The notes: generated by a model not told the origin, from the sequence alone. Positions 17,344 through 25,442 are shown, counted from the first letter of the stretch. The stretch: 64,000 bases of DNA from JAOSJL01 sp963704035 (GCA_963704035.1 CAVPGR010000004.1:1488001-1552000); one strand, 5' to 3'. Translations and numbers: made by a program.

Positions 17344-17769
17344 TCAGGCGTCGGTGGCCGCCGAGCCGGAATCAGCTTCGGCGGGTGCCGCTTCCGTGAC
17401 CGGGGCTTCCGGTGCTCCGGCGTCAGGCGCCGCGGTCCCGCTCTTCGATGTCGACTCCGTCTGTTCGTCCAGGCCGAGGTCCCACTCGATGACGAGGCGC
17501 TCCCGTTCAGCGTCGCGGTCGACGCGGGCGCGGTTGCGGTGGAACTGCGGGTCGTGTGGGGGGAGAAGCTGGAGCCGCGCCATCGCCCTCTGGCGGAACG
17601 CGTCGATCAACGATCGGTCGCCGATGACGTCGTGGACCTCCCAGTGCGGGGCGACCGGACCGAGATACACGACCTTGACGTGTCCCTGAGGAGGAAGCGG
17701 TTCCTCCTCAGGGACGGTGTCGCTGGTGGTGTTGCTGGTGGTACTGCCGGGTGTGCTTCCGTCGACCAT
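17344..17769 (-). CDS. Conserved hypothetical protein
   Basis: 141 residues from the ATG at 17769. Not recognised. A central core (about residues 28-95) with HVKVVYLGPVAPHWEVHD and LLPPHDPQFHRNR looks folded and conserved-type; the N-terminal 25 and C-terminal 40 residues are Thr/Ser/Ala/Glu-rich and disordered. No signal peptide or membrane segment. It starts 10 bases after the stop of the HtrA-type protease on the same strand, so they are probably cotranscribed. A perfect 15-bp inverted repeat sits in its coding sequence near the 5' end. Confidence 0.7.
   Translation of the reverse strand: MVDGSTPGSTTSNTTSDTVPEEEPLPPQGHVKVVYLGPVAPHWEVHDVIGDRSLIDAFRQRAMARLQLLPPHDPQFHRNRARVDRDAERERLVIEWDLGLDEQTESTSKSGTAAPDAGAPEAPVTEAAPAEADSGSAATDA
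17682..17715. repeat. Perfect 15-bp inverted repeat, 4-base loop, inside a CDS
   Basis: The arms are GTCCCTGAGGAGGAA (17682-17696) and its exact complement (17701-17715), separated by GCGG. It lies 55-88 bases into the hypothetical gene at 17344-17769 and encodes EEEPLPPQG there. In RNA it would form a very stable hairpin close to the start of that gene and downstream of the protease gene. It could be an intra-operon structure that limits downstream expression; no U-tract follows on either strand. Confidence 0.85.
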
Positions 17770-17779
17770 GGCGCCGAGA

Positions 17780-19222
17780 CTAACCGGCGCGGGTCCCCAG
17801 AACTGCGCTGAGCGTGACCGTGTCTCCACCACGGTCGACCACGATCTCGATCTCGTCGCCGGGTTCACGGGCACGGACCGCTGTGGCGACGTCGACGTTG
17901 CGCTCGATGGCGGTTCCGTCGACCTCGAGAATCACATCACCTTCCTGCACACCTGCCTGGTCTGCGGGGGAGCCGTCCTCCACCTGGGCGACGAGCGCCC
18001 CGGCGTCGACCGACAGGTTCTCGGACGCGGCGACCTCCTCGGTGACACTCAACGTGTTCACTCCGAGAAACGTTCCCTTGCGAAGGGTCTCGATGACCGG
18101 CTTGGCCTGCTCGATGGCGATGGCGAAGCCCACACCCTGGGCGAAGGACGGGTCGGCGATGGCCGTGTTGATTCCGACGACCTGTCCCTGCGAATTGAGC
18201 AACGGTCCTCCGGAGTTACCCCGGTTGATGGCGGCGTCGGTCTGGATCGTGCTCTCGAGCGCTGCACCGTCACCCGTGTCGATCGCCCGGCCCACGGCCG
18301 AGACGATCCCCGTGGTGACTGTGGGCTCACCTTCAAGTCCGAGGGCATTTCCTATGGCGACGACCTCGTCGCCGACAGTCAGAGCGTCGGAGTTCCCGAG
18401 CTCGACCACCGGTAGCCCGGTCGCGTCGACGTCGAGAACCGCCAGGTCGTTGTCGGTGTCGGTGCCGACCACGCTGGCCTCGCGGGTCTCGCCGTCGTCG
18501 AAGTCGATCTCGACGGTGTCGGCGCCCGCCACGACGTGCGCATTCGTGACGATGATGCCGTCCTCGCTGACGATGAACCCGGAACCCTCACCTTCGCCGC
18601 CAGAACCGTTTCCGGTATCGCCGATCGTGGAACGCACGGTGACGACGGCGGGCTTCACGCGGGTGAGGACGTCCTGGATGTCGAGCTGGTCGCCCTCCTC
18701 GAAGGCCGTGTTCTGCGCCGGCGTGCTCGACGATGATGCGGCGGAGACGCCGGCGTCGTCGTCGTTCAGGTAGACGAGGCCGCCTGCGACGAGCGCGCCG
18801 ACGACCGCACCCACGACGGAACCAGCGAGAAACTTCTTGAAGCCGCCCCCGCCGCCGGTCGGGACATCGCTCGGCGTGGGCGCCACCGGAGGTGTCCCCG
18901 AGCCGCCGTAGCCGGCCACTGCATTGTCGACTGCACTGCCGACCATCGTGTCGCCGGTGGGTGGCTCGGTCACGGGTGGTCCGGCGGCCACGGTCGGATC
19001 GCCATCGGTTGCACTCCATGTGCCACCCACGTCGGTGTTGTCGACGGTGTTGTCGGGGTCGGACGCCGCTGCTGCTCCCGCGCCGCTCCACGCCGACCAG
19101 GGCTGGTCGCCCGAGCTGGGGGGAGTGGGCGGCGGTGGTGTGCTCGGGGTGTCGGGTCGCGTCCCGGGGCCCTCCGGTGGTGTGTCGGGCGCCGGGTACG
19201 GGTTCGTGGGGTCGTCGGTCAT
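17780..19222 (-). CDS. HtrA/DegP-type membrane-anchored serine protease
   Basis: 480 residues from the ATG at 19222, preceded by a GGAGGAAAC ribosome site. The first ~120 residues are Pro/Thr/Gly-rich and cytoplasmic. A membrane segment (about 130-150) is followed by a trypsin-like domain with an intact triad: His in NAHVVAGAD (near 227), Asp in NDLAVLDVD, Ser in NRGNSGGPLLN (near 335). A PDZ domain closes the protein (about 380-475, GVQEGDVILEVDG). It should degrade or sense misfolded proteins outside the membrane. An ECF-type promoter lies upstream, matching the sigma factor encoded 2 kb away. Confidence 0.93.
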   Translation of the reverse strand: MTDDPTNPYPAPDTPPEGPGTRPDTPSTPPPPTPPSSGDQPWSAWSGAGAAAASDPDNTVDNTDVGGTWSATDGDPTVAAGPPVTEPPTGDTMVGSAVDNAVAGYGGSGTPPVAPTPSDVPTGGGGGFKKFLAGSVVGAVVGALVAGGLVYLNDDDAGVSAASSSSTPAQNTAFEEGDQLDIQDVLTRVKPAVVTVRSTIGDTGNGSGGEGEGSGFIVSEDGIIVTNAHVVAGADTVEIDFDDGETREASVVGTDTDNDLAVLDVDATGLPVVELGNSDALTVGDEVVAIGNALGLEGEPTVTTGIVSAVGRAIDTGDGAALESTIQTDAAINRGNSGGPLLNSQGQVVGINTAIADPSFAQGVGFAIAIEQAKPVIETLRKGTFLGVNTLSVTEEVAASENLSVDAGALVAQVEDGSPADQAGVQEGDVILEVDGTAIERNVDVATAVRAREPGDEIEIVVDRGGDTVTLSAVLGTRAG

Positions 19223-19279
19223 GTTTCCTCCAGGTCGGGGGAGCGATCGTGGGTTGCAGTGGGTGGAGTCATGGGGTGA

Positions 19280-19305
19280 AACGGTGCCGCCACCCCGATC
19301 GTTCC
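19280..19305 (-). promoter_or_regulatory. ECF-type promoter of the HtrA gene
   Basis: On the minus strand, GGAAC (19305-19301), 18 bases, then GTT (19282-19280). This is the GGAAC-N18-GTT pattern of the SigE/SigH/SigR group of ECF sigma factors. It lies about 58 bases upstream of the protease start codon. Confidence 0.72.
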
Positions 19306-19378
19306 GGGAAACTCCGCTTCCACCGAGTTCTTCGGAAACGTTCAGGTTTCCTCCTTCGGCGTGTTTCTCCAGAATACG

Positions 19379-19404
19379 GGAACGAGGGACGCCTGCGGAA
19401 CGTT
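19379..19404 (+). promoter_or_regulatory. ECF-type promoter of the WhiB gene
   Basis: GGAAC (19379-19383), 18 bases, then GTT (19402-19404) on the plus strand. It has the same spacing and elements as the divergent protease promoter and lies 55 bases before the WhiB start codon. The two promoters share a 236-base intergenic region. Confidence 0.72.
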
Positions 19405-19458
19405 GAAACAACCAGTCGGAGTCTTCAGACGCCGCGCACGTCACCAGAGGCGAGAGCC

Positions 19459-19719
19459 ATGAGCGCCAGCGACTTTCCACCCCTTGCAGAGCGTGAGCAG
19501 CCGTGGATGCGCCACGGCCTCTGCCGCGGATACGAGCCGTCGGTGTTCTTCCCTTCCGACGGTGCCGGCGTTGAGAACGCCCGACGGATCTGTGCCGAGT
19601 GCCCGGTCGCGTCGGAGTGCCTGGAATACGCCCTCGACTACCGCATCGATCACGGCGTCTGGGGCGGGGTCTCCGAGCGCGGACGCCGCCGCCTGCTGCG
19701 CACTTCTAGAACAGGCTGA
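19459..19719 (+). CDS. WhiB-family iron-sulfur regulator (short)
   Basis: 86 residues from the ATG at 19459 with AGAGG upstream. The four cluster cysteines are in HGLCRGYEP and RICAECPVASECLEYAL (C-x2-C-x5-C), followed by the turn GVWGG and a basic helix RGRRRLLRTSRTG. WhiB proteins bind a redox-sensitive 4Fe-4S cluster and act with the principal sigma factor. The ECF promoter upstream suggests induction by envelope or oxidative stress. Its end overlaps the convergent RseB-like gene by 14 bases. The subfamily cannot be assigned with confidence; lack of an AT-hook argues against WhiB7. Confidence 0.92.
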   Translation: MSASDFPPLAEREQPWMRHGLCRGYEPSVFFPSDGAGVENARRICAECPVASECLEYALDYRIDHGVWGGVSERGRRRLLRTSRTG

Positions 19720-20743
19720 AGGGCGAGATGACGAAGCGGACCACGCGGCCGAACAGTGCCGGCGGGTTCTCGAAGTCATCGACCACTGCGTCGAGCTCAC
19801 TGCCGGGAGCGTCGGTCACGACCGTGTAGACGGTGTCGTCCATCTCCCACACGGCGACGGTTCCGCTCGGGCCGATCCACAGGCGCGCGTCGTGGCCGTC
19901 GAACTCAGTCTCGTCGCTGCCCGCAGGGAGGTGTTCCCAATCGACCGTGCCTGCTCGCTGGAACACCGACAGCCCGAAGACTCCATCGGAGTAGTACCGC
20001 TGCACCGTCCCGTCGGTGAGCGTGTAGCTGCCCTGGAGGGCCCAGCCGTCGCCGACGGTGTCGGGAGCCGGAAGATGGCCGTCGGGCGCCACCTGCGCAT
20101 CGGTGACAGGGGAGTCATCAGGGTGTTCCGGGCTCGCGCCATCGGCGATGTCGTCGACGCTTCGAATCGACACCACACGCACCGCCCGACCCTGGTCGTC
20201 GAATTGCTCGCGTCGCAGGAGAATCCCGGTGTCCTCGTCGATGAAGCGCCGCTCGCGCAGCACGTGGGTGCCGGTGGAGCTGACCTCGACGACCTGGGTC
20301 TCGCGCCCGGCTACCGCCGTCGTGGCGATGGACAGGTCGTACTTCTCGCTCGGCGCCGGAGCGTCGGGAATGTCGCTCTCGCTCCAGAGCGTCTGCCACT
20401 CGTCGTCATCGAGTACGTAGCGACCGCTCTCGTCGCTGACGACGGTACGGGTGCCGAGGATCTCGACGACGCCGTCGACGGATCGAACCGGCATCTCCTC
20501 GGAGTGGTAGCTCGAGCCGTCGTACCACTGGATCGAAAGATGACCGCTGAAGTCGTGGTGGGACGCGGCGTCGCGTGCCTCCGCAAGTATCTCGTCGCCC
20601 GGATCGGGTTCGTCGCCCGCGGCGAACGGAAGACCCAGAGCCATCAAGGTGATGACAAGGAGACCTGCTCCGACGACGCGCCCCCGGTGATGTCGAGCGG
20701 GTGGCGATCCGTGCAGCCACATCGGCTGCGGCGTGCCGCTCAC
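19706..20743 (-). CDS. RseB/MucB-like sigma-factor regulatory protein
   Basis: 345 residues from a GTG overlapping the anti-sigma stop by four bases (GTGA). A basic N-terminus is followed by one signal-anchor segment (about residues 20-40, VVGAGLLVITLMALGLPFAAG), so the rest is extracellular. The exported part is strand-rich with the LolA-like pattern of RseB: WYDGSSYHSEE, VRSVDGVVEILGTR, DTGILLRREQFD. RseB proteins bind the anti-sigma factor and sense lipid or envelope damage. The gene order sigma, anti-sigma, RseB-like supports this. Confidence 0.8.
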   Translation of the reverse strand: MSGTPQPMWLHGSPPARHHRGRVVGAGLLVITLMALGLPFAAGDEPDPGDEILAEARDAASHHDFSGHLSIQWYDGSSYHSEEMPVRSVDGVVEILGTRTVVSDESGRYVLDDDEWQTLWSESDIPDAPAPSEKYDLSIATTAVAGRETQVVEVSSTGTHVLRERRFIDEDTGILLRREQFDDQGRAVRVVSIRSVDDIADGASPEHPDDSPVTDAQVAPDGHLPAPDTVGDGWALQGSYTLTDGTVQRYYSDGVFGLSVFQRAGTVDWEHLPAGSDETEFDGHDARLWIGPSGTVAVWEMDDTVYTVVTDAPGSELDAVVDDFENPPALFGRVVRFVISPFSLF

Positions 20744-21240
20744 GGCCCGAGCCCGGCTCGAACGCCGACGGGAACGAGTTCGGACACGGGATCCGACGAC
20801 ATTGACCGGCGCGCCGCGGCGGAGTCGGCGAGCTCCTCCAGTGGAGGGTTGGCCGGATCGGGTGTGTCGGTGCCGGGAACGACGAACAGCGCCAGGGCCG
20901 CCGCTACCGCCGCGCCCGCGGCCACCCACCGGGCGGTGCGTGAACGAAACAGTGACACAGGAGCTGAGCTGTCTTCGGACACGCTGTCTTCGGACACGCT
21001 CTCTCGAGAAACGCCCTCGACGATCGTGTCCCACACGCCGGGAGGTGCTTCACGGACAGGAAGCTCGCGCAGCATCGAGCGGACAGCGCTGATGTCGGCG
21101 AGGGTCGCGGCCCATCCGGGGTCGTTGCGGACAGCGCCCTCCACCCGATCGATCTCGGGTTCGCTGAGCTCGCCATCGAGGTAGGCGGAGAGCATCTCCT
21201 CGGTCATGGCGCCAGAACCGTGCTCGTCGAGGGGACTCAT
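20740..21240 (-). CDS. Anti-sigma factor (membrane-anchored)
   Basis: 166 residues from the ATG at 21240, which overlaps the sigma-gene stop in ATGA. The N-terminal cytoplasmic domain (MLSAYLDGELSEPEIDRVE) has the look of RskA/RseA-type sigma-binding helices. One membrane segment follows (about 108-126, WVAAGAAVAAALALFVV), then a ~40-residue outer tail. It lacks the HxxxCxxC zinc motif of redox-sensing ZAS anti-sigmas, so it is more likely controlled by proteolysis. A 15-bp tandem repeat encodes SVSED-type repeats between the two domains. Confidence 0.85.
   Translation of the reverse strand: MSPLDEHGSGAMTEEMLSAYLDGELSEPEIDRVEGAVRNDPGWAATLADISAVRSMLRELPVREAPPGVWDTIVEGVSRESVSEDSVSEDSSAPVSLFRSRTARWVAAGAAVAAALALFVVPGTDTPDPANPPLEELADSAAARRSMSSDPVSELVPVGVRAGLGP
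20969..20998. repeat. 15-bp tandem repeat in the anti-sigma gene
   Basis: Two perfect copies of CTGTCTTCGGACACG. They encode a repeated VSEDS stretch in the linker between the sigma-binding domain and the membrane segment. Confidence 0.85.
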
Positions 21241-21745
21241 GGGACGTCCGGTCCGGCGAGCTCGGTGCGCAGGAGTTTGCGGCCACGGTGGATGCGCGAA
21301 CGGACCGTGCCGACCGGCACGCCGGTGGAAACGGAGATCTCCTCGTAGGGCAGACCCACAACGTCGCACAGGACCACGGCGGTGCGGAACTCCTCGGAAA
21401 GCGTTGACAACGCCCCCTGGACGTCGTCGGAGAAGCCGGTGGAGACCTCGTCGGCCGCAGGGGAGGGGGAACAACGAGATCGGGGTCGTCGGGCAGTGCG
21501 TCGGCGGGACGCCGTTTCCGCCGTCTGATCTCATCGAGAAACGTGTTCGTCACGATCCGCGCCAACCATCCTTCCAACGACCCGGGCTCGTAGTTCTCCA
21601 GGCCCCGACGAATTCGTATCAGGGACTCCTGAACCACGTCCTGGGCGTCTGCATCGTTCCCCGCCAGGCGGAAAGCCACGTTGTAGAGAAACCGCCCGTG
21701 ATCACGGGCGACCTCCTCCCAGGTGGGTACACCGCCTGTCGTCAC
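21237..21745 (-). CDS. ECF RNA polymerase sigma factor, frameshifted
   Basis: Region 2 is in one frame (LYNVAFRLAGNDADAQDVVQ, then WLARIVTNTFLDEIRRRKRR) and region 4 in another (ALSTLSEEFRTAVVLCDVVG, YEEISVSTGVPVGTVRSRIH, ending at the TGA 21239-21237). The change of frame falls at 21459-21472, in the plus-strand run GGGGAGGGGG; one missing base there restores a normal sigma factor of about 170 residues. The GTG at 21745 is preferred over the ATG at 21775 because an ECF-type promoter overlaps the latter. The order sigma, anti-sigma, with tatA upstream, resembles the mycobacterial sigE locus. A real -1 shift is possible but an assembly error is likelier. Confidence 0.85.
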
Positions 21746-21764
21746 GGGACCGGTGTCTATGAGA

Positions 21765-21791
21765 AACGACGGCATGGGGTGGTTTGGTTCC
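21765..21791 (-). promoter_or_regulatory. Candidate autoregulatory ECF promoter of the sigma gene
   Basis: On the minus strand GGAAC (21791-21787), 19 bases, then GTT (21767-21765). The elements match the promoters of the protease and WhiB genes, with one extra spacer base. Transcription would begin near 21758, just upstream of the GTG at 21745. Positive autoregulation is usual for ECF sigma factors. Confidence 0.5.
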
Positions 21792-21908
21792 CCGCGTCGG
21801 GTCCGGCGTGCGCGGCGGCGCGTCGCATCGTGCGCGCCGACGAGATGGGCGGAGGGCAGGTCGGGGGGAGCGAGGTGGGCGACGTCGTGCGGCGCCGGCC
21901 CCGGGGAC

Positions 21909-22094
21909 TCAGGTGGAGGTCTGGTCCTCGTCCTGGTCCTCGTCGTCGTCGTCCTTCGCGCCTTCCTTCAGGCCCTGCTTGAACTCCTTTTGGGCCTGGC
22001 CGACCGAACGGGCGAGTTTCGGGAGTTGGCTCGCCCCGAAGACGAGAACGACGACGAGCGCCACGATGAGGAGCTCGGGCATACCGAGGTTCAT
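21909..22094 (-). CDS. tatA: Twin-arginine translocase subunit TatA
   Basis: 61 residues. One N-terminal membrane helix (ELLIVALVVVLVFGASQLP), the hinge, then an amphipathic helix (KLARSVGQAQKEFKQGLKE) and an acidic tail. The FG..LP pattern at the hinge is diagnostic of TatA/TatB. It helps export folded proteins. TatB-like function cannot be excluded at this length, but the short tail favours TatA. It lies upstream of the sigma gene on the same strand with a 163-base gap. Confidence 0.93.
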   Translation of the reverse strand: MNLGMPELLIVALVVVLVFGASQLPKLARSVGQAQKEFKQGLKEGAKDDDDEDQDEDQTST

Positions 22095-22129
22095 GGGTCG
22101 TGCCTTTCCGAAGGCGGTCTGCCTCCACG

Positions 22130-23143
22130 TTACCCGTCGGAGTCACCGTGCAGGACTCCGCGGCAGGTGTCGGCGAGGATCTCCACGTCGTCAGGGGACG
22201 TGACCGAGAACGGCAGCGGCCCGGCACCGAGGATGAGGGTCTCCACGCCGAGCCCTTTCCACGTGGCGATCTGCTCCTGAACCTGTTCGACGGTTCCCAC
22301 CAGGCGACCCTGCCGGTACTCGTCGAGACCGACCTCGCCGAGGACTCCGGGGGGATAGGCGTCGCGCATCCGCTCGTAGCGCCGCTCGAGGTCGTGCTGG
22401 TCCTCCCCGACGAGCGCGTAGAGGCCCAGGCTTCGCCAAACTGTCGCCGGATCACGATCCACGGCCTCGCACGCCTGGCCGAGGACCCTGAGCCGCTCTG
22501 CATAGTTCTCGGGGGTCCACACCCAACACGTGTTCCATCCGTCCGCGAGCTCCGCGGCGAGTGCGAGCAGACGGTCACCTTTGCCGCCCACGAAGACGGG
22601 AGGTGTGGGTTGCTGGATCGCCGGCGGGAGATTCACCGCGCCCTGCGCCACGTGGTACTTCCCCTCGAACGACAGGGGGCCTCCACCGAGGAGACCGCGC
22701 ACGACCTCCACCGCTTCGCGCAGCCGCGCGAGGCGCACACCCGGGCTCGGCATCGACGTCCCCACCGCCGCGTACTCGGGCTCGTACCAGCCCGCGCCCA
22801 GACCCACGTCGAGCCGACCGCCCGACACCTGGTCGAGGGACGCGAGGTTCTTGGCCAGAACGGTGGCGGAACGCAGTGCCTCGAGGAGTACGAGAGTTCC
22901 GAGCCTGACGCGGGGAACCTCGCGCGCCAGCGCCGCGAGTGTGACGATCGGATCGAACACGCCCCGCGGTTCGTCGGAACCGCCGTACTTGGCGATGTCG
23001 AGGAACAGATGGTCCGAGCACCACAGTGAGTCGAAGCCGACGCGCTCCGCGAGCAGGGCGTGCTCGACGATCGTGTCGAAGGTGAGGGGGTCGCGTCCCG
23101 GCACCGAGTAGTCGTACTGGGGCAGAGCGAGGCCGATACGCAT
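22130..23143 (-). CDS. LLM-class F420-dependent oxidoreductase
   Basis: 337 residues with the luciferase-like TIM barrel. Recognisable elements are FDSLWCSDHLF near residue 38, the LATLVLLEALRS-type strand (VRLGTLVLLEALRSATVLAK), the SGGRLDVGLGAGWYEPEY loop, and PVFVGGKGDR near residue 187. Proteins of this class in actinomycetes reduce or oxidise substrates with coenzyme F420, but FMN-dependent members exist. The substrate is unknown. It is divergent from ftcD, with 71 bases between the starts. Confidence 0.88.
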   Translation of the reverse strand: MRIGLALPQYDYSVPGRDPLTFDTIVEHALLAERVGFDSLWCSDHLFLDIAKYGGSDEPRGVFDPIVTLAALAREVPRVRLGTLVLLEALRSATVLAKNLASLDQVSGGRLDVGLGAGWYEPEYAAVGTSMPSPGVRLARLREAVEVVRGLLGGGPLSFEGKYHVAQGAVNLPPAIQQPTPPVFVGGKGDRLLALAAELADGWNTCWVWTPENYAERLRVLGQACEAVDRDPATVWRSLGLYALVGEDQHDLERRYERMRDAYPPGVLGEVGLDEYRQGRLVGTVEQVQEQIATWKGLGVETLILGAGPLPFSVTSPDDVEILADTCRGVLHGDSDG

Positions 23144-23214
23144 CCCGTCAGGCTACGGGCGGGCGTCGATCGTGTGCGGACCGGGTCATCGTGTCCGGGT
23201 CCTAGGGTGAGCAC

Positions 23215-24089
23215 ATGGGTGTGATCTACGAGTGCGTTCCCAACGTGTCGGAGGGTCGCGACCGGGCCGCGATCGACGCGCTCGCTACCGCCTGCGGCGG
23301 TGCCCTGCTCGACGTGCACAGTGACCCCGACCATCACCGCAGCGTCTTCACCCTGGCCGATCCCGACCCGGTCGTGGTCGAGAAGGCCATGCAGGCATTG
23401 GCCGCTGCCGCCGTCGCACGCCTCGACATCGGCACCCACGCAGGGGTTCACCCGCGCCTCGGCGTACTCGACGTCGTGCCGTTCGTGGCGCTCGGCGGAG
23501 GATCAACAGACAGAGAAGTCGCGGCGGGCTTCGCTCGGCGGTTCGCGGACTGGGCGGGCACGGAACTCGATTTGCCGTGTTTCCTCTACGGCGACGTCGA
23601 CACTCTGGGACGGACTCTCCCCGACGTGCGTCGTGAGGCGTTCAGCGCGCGGTGGCCCGATCACGGGCCGATGGGGCCTCACCCGACGGCGGGCGCCGCG
23701 GCCGTCGGCGCCCGCCCGCCCCTCATCGCTCTCAACTGCGTCCTCGACGTGGACGACCTGGCCGTGGCTCGGCGTATCGCATCAGAAGTGAGGGGTCGCG
23801 ACGGAGGTCTCGAAGGAGTGCGGGCCCTCGGGCTCCGTCTGCCGTCGACGGGTGAGATCCAGGTGTCGATGAACCTGGTGGACCTGCCGGTGACCGGACT
23901 ACTCGCCGCGAGCGACACGGTGGAGCAGTCGGCGCGTGCCGTGGGGCGAGTGTCGTCTCGGTCGAGTTCGTGGGCCTCGTGCCGGCCGCGGAGTTCGAAC
24001 GCTGCCCGCCTGCGTGGCGTGAGCAGCACGCTCTGACCCGCGACCAGACCGTCGAGGACAGGCTGGATGGCCGGGATCGTCCTGGGTAG
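23215..24089 (+). CDS. ftcD: Glutamate formimidoyltransferase, frameshifted near the end
   Basis: The start is ATG 23215. The family signature ECVPNVSEGRD is at residues 6-16, followed by the catalytic-region motifs DPDHHRSVFT and GTHAGVHPRLGVLDVVPF. It transfers the formimino group of N-formimino-glutamate to tetrahydrofolate in histidine degradation. The frame is lost at GTGGGGCG (23941-23948); adding one G restores VVSVEFVGLVPAAEFERCP and a stop at 24087-24089, giving about 291 residues. Only the formimidoyltransferase half is present; the cyclodeaminase half found in animals is absent. No other histidine-utilisation gene is near. Confidence 0.88.
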
Positions 24090-24118
24090 ACCGGTCGGGG
24101 GTAGCCCGACGGTCGGCC

Positions 24119-24472
24119 TCAGGCGCCCGTGGCAGGGATGAGGCCGCGCCGGGCCATGGCCCGCTGACGGCGGAGTCGCCGTCGCTCACGCTCGGAGAGA
24201 CCGCCCCAGATTCCGAACTTCTCTCCGTTGCTCAGGGCGTACTCGAGGCAGTCGAAGCGCACCTCGCAGCCCGCGCACACGCCCTTGGCCTCTTTGGTGG
24301 AGGCTCCCCGCTCGGGGAAGAAGAGGTCGGGATCGACCCCCAGGCAGTTCGCCTGTTCCTGCCAATGCTTGTCGTCGCCGCTCAACAGCGCGGCATTGAT
24401 GGACCCGTCCGGTAGGAGTTCCTGCACCGGTGTTCCCCCTGCTCCCGGCGTCGTCCGCCCGGTCCGGCTCAT
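24119..24472 (-). CDS. WhiB2/WhmD-like iron-sulfur regulator
   Basis: 117 residues. The cluster cysteines are in QANCLGVDP and GVCAGCEVRFDCLEYAL, followed by GIWGGLSERERRRLRRQRA, the extended basic C-terminus found in the WhiB2/WhmD group that controls septation. The ~45-residue N-terminal extension is also usual for that group. The start could be the ATG at 24472 or a later one. The 229-base region upstream holds no gene; it has an AT-rich patch (TGTAATTACATTC, near 24519-24532) that is unusual in this GC-rich window and may mark its promoter. Confidence 0.9.
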   Translation of the reverse strand: MSRTGRTTPGAGGTPVQELLPDGSINAALLSGDDKHWQEQANCLGVDPDLFFPERGASTKEAKGVCAGCEVRFDCLEYALSNGEKFGIWGGLSERERRRLRRQRAMARRGLIPATGA

Positions 24473-24701
24473 GGCCGGACGCCCCCCGACGCTCCTGCCG
24501 GCGTGCCGTGCGACACGCCTGTAATTACATTCGTGTCATCTTGGACCCGAAGTGGTGGCGCTGCAAGGAGAAATCCCCGTAGCCACGGGAAAGTTCTGCC
24601 TAAACGGGACAAAAGTGCCCAGGTCGGTGGCCCAACGACCGCGCAGCGTCGCTCAGGCTGGTTCGCCGGCTGCTTGCCCAGTCCGATTGTCCAGTCCGGG
24701 C

Positions 24702-25442
24702 TCAGTCCCAGCCGCTGTTGGCGCCGCCCACCATCTCGAGCGGCCCGACGGGCCAGTTGAAGCAGTCACGCAGGAGTGTGTCGACCGCTTCGGGATCAGC
24801 CACGCCCTCCCGGACCACCTGCTGGGCCTCGCGGATGGCCGCGAAGTACACACGGTTCGCCACGTAGCCCCAGCTGGTCGGGGAATCGGCCACGACGACG
24901 GGGTTCTTGCCGCAGCGCGTGGCCACGTCGACGACCGCGGCCACGGTCTCATCGGTCGTGTCGGGGCCGCGCACCACTTCGGCGAGCTTCATCACCGGCG
25001 CGGGAGATGCCCAGTGCCACGTGAGGACCTGCCCGCTCCGCTCGGTGGCGGCGGCAATCGCCGCCACGGGGAATCCCGATGAGTTCGAGGCCAGGATCGT
25101 GGCAGGTGGAGCCGCCGCGTCGAGGTCGCGAAACACCTTGATCTTCAGGTCGATCCGCTCCGGAACCGCTTCCACCACGAGATCGGCGGCGGCGGCCTCT
25201 TCGAAGGAGTCGGTGAAGCGCAGTCGCTCCTTGGCGGCCGCGCCCTCCTCGGGGGTCAGCTTCTCGCGTTCGACGCCGCGGTCGATGCCGTAGCGGCCCG
25301 TCGTGGTGTGCTCGCGGGCCCGCTCGACGGCGTCGGCGTCGGGGTCATAGCACACCGTGTCGAAGCCGCCGGTTGCCGCCACCTGGGCGATACCGCTTCC
25401 CATGACGCCGGCACCCAGTACCCCGATATTCGTGATCTCCAT
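24702..25442 (-). CDS. 3-hydroxyacyl-CoA dehydrogenase, short form
   Basis: 246 residues. The NAD-binding Rossmann motif is GVLGAGVMGSGIAQVAA near the N-terminus; the family motifs ADLVVEAVPE, ILASNSSGFPV and the catalytic-histidine region LTWHWASPAPVMKLAEVV follow. It would oxidise 3-hydroxyacyl-CoA. Typical stand-alone members are about 285 residues; this one stops at GPLEMVGGANSGWD, about 40 residues early. No continuation is visible in the other frames, so the protein is probably complete as a short subtype. Confidence 0.87.
   Translation of the reverse strand: MEITNIGVLGAGVMGSGIAQVAATGGFDTVCYDPDADAVERAREHTTTGRYGIDRGVEREKLTPEEGAAAKERLRFTDSFEEAAAADLVVEAVPERIDLKIKVFRDLDAAAPPATILASNSSGFPVAAIAAATERSGQVLTWHWASPAPVMKLAEVVRGPDTTDETVAAVVDVATRCGKNPVVVADSPTSWGYVANRVYFAAIREAQQVVREGVADPEAVDTLLRDCFNWPVGPLEMVGGANSGWD

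Noticed and set aside
21776..21908. A small gene between tatA and the sigma gene
   Set aside because: No frame with a plausible start and composition; the interval holds the candidate sigma promoter.
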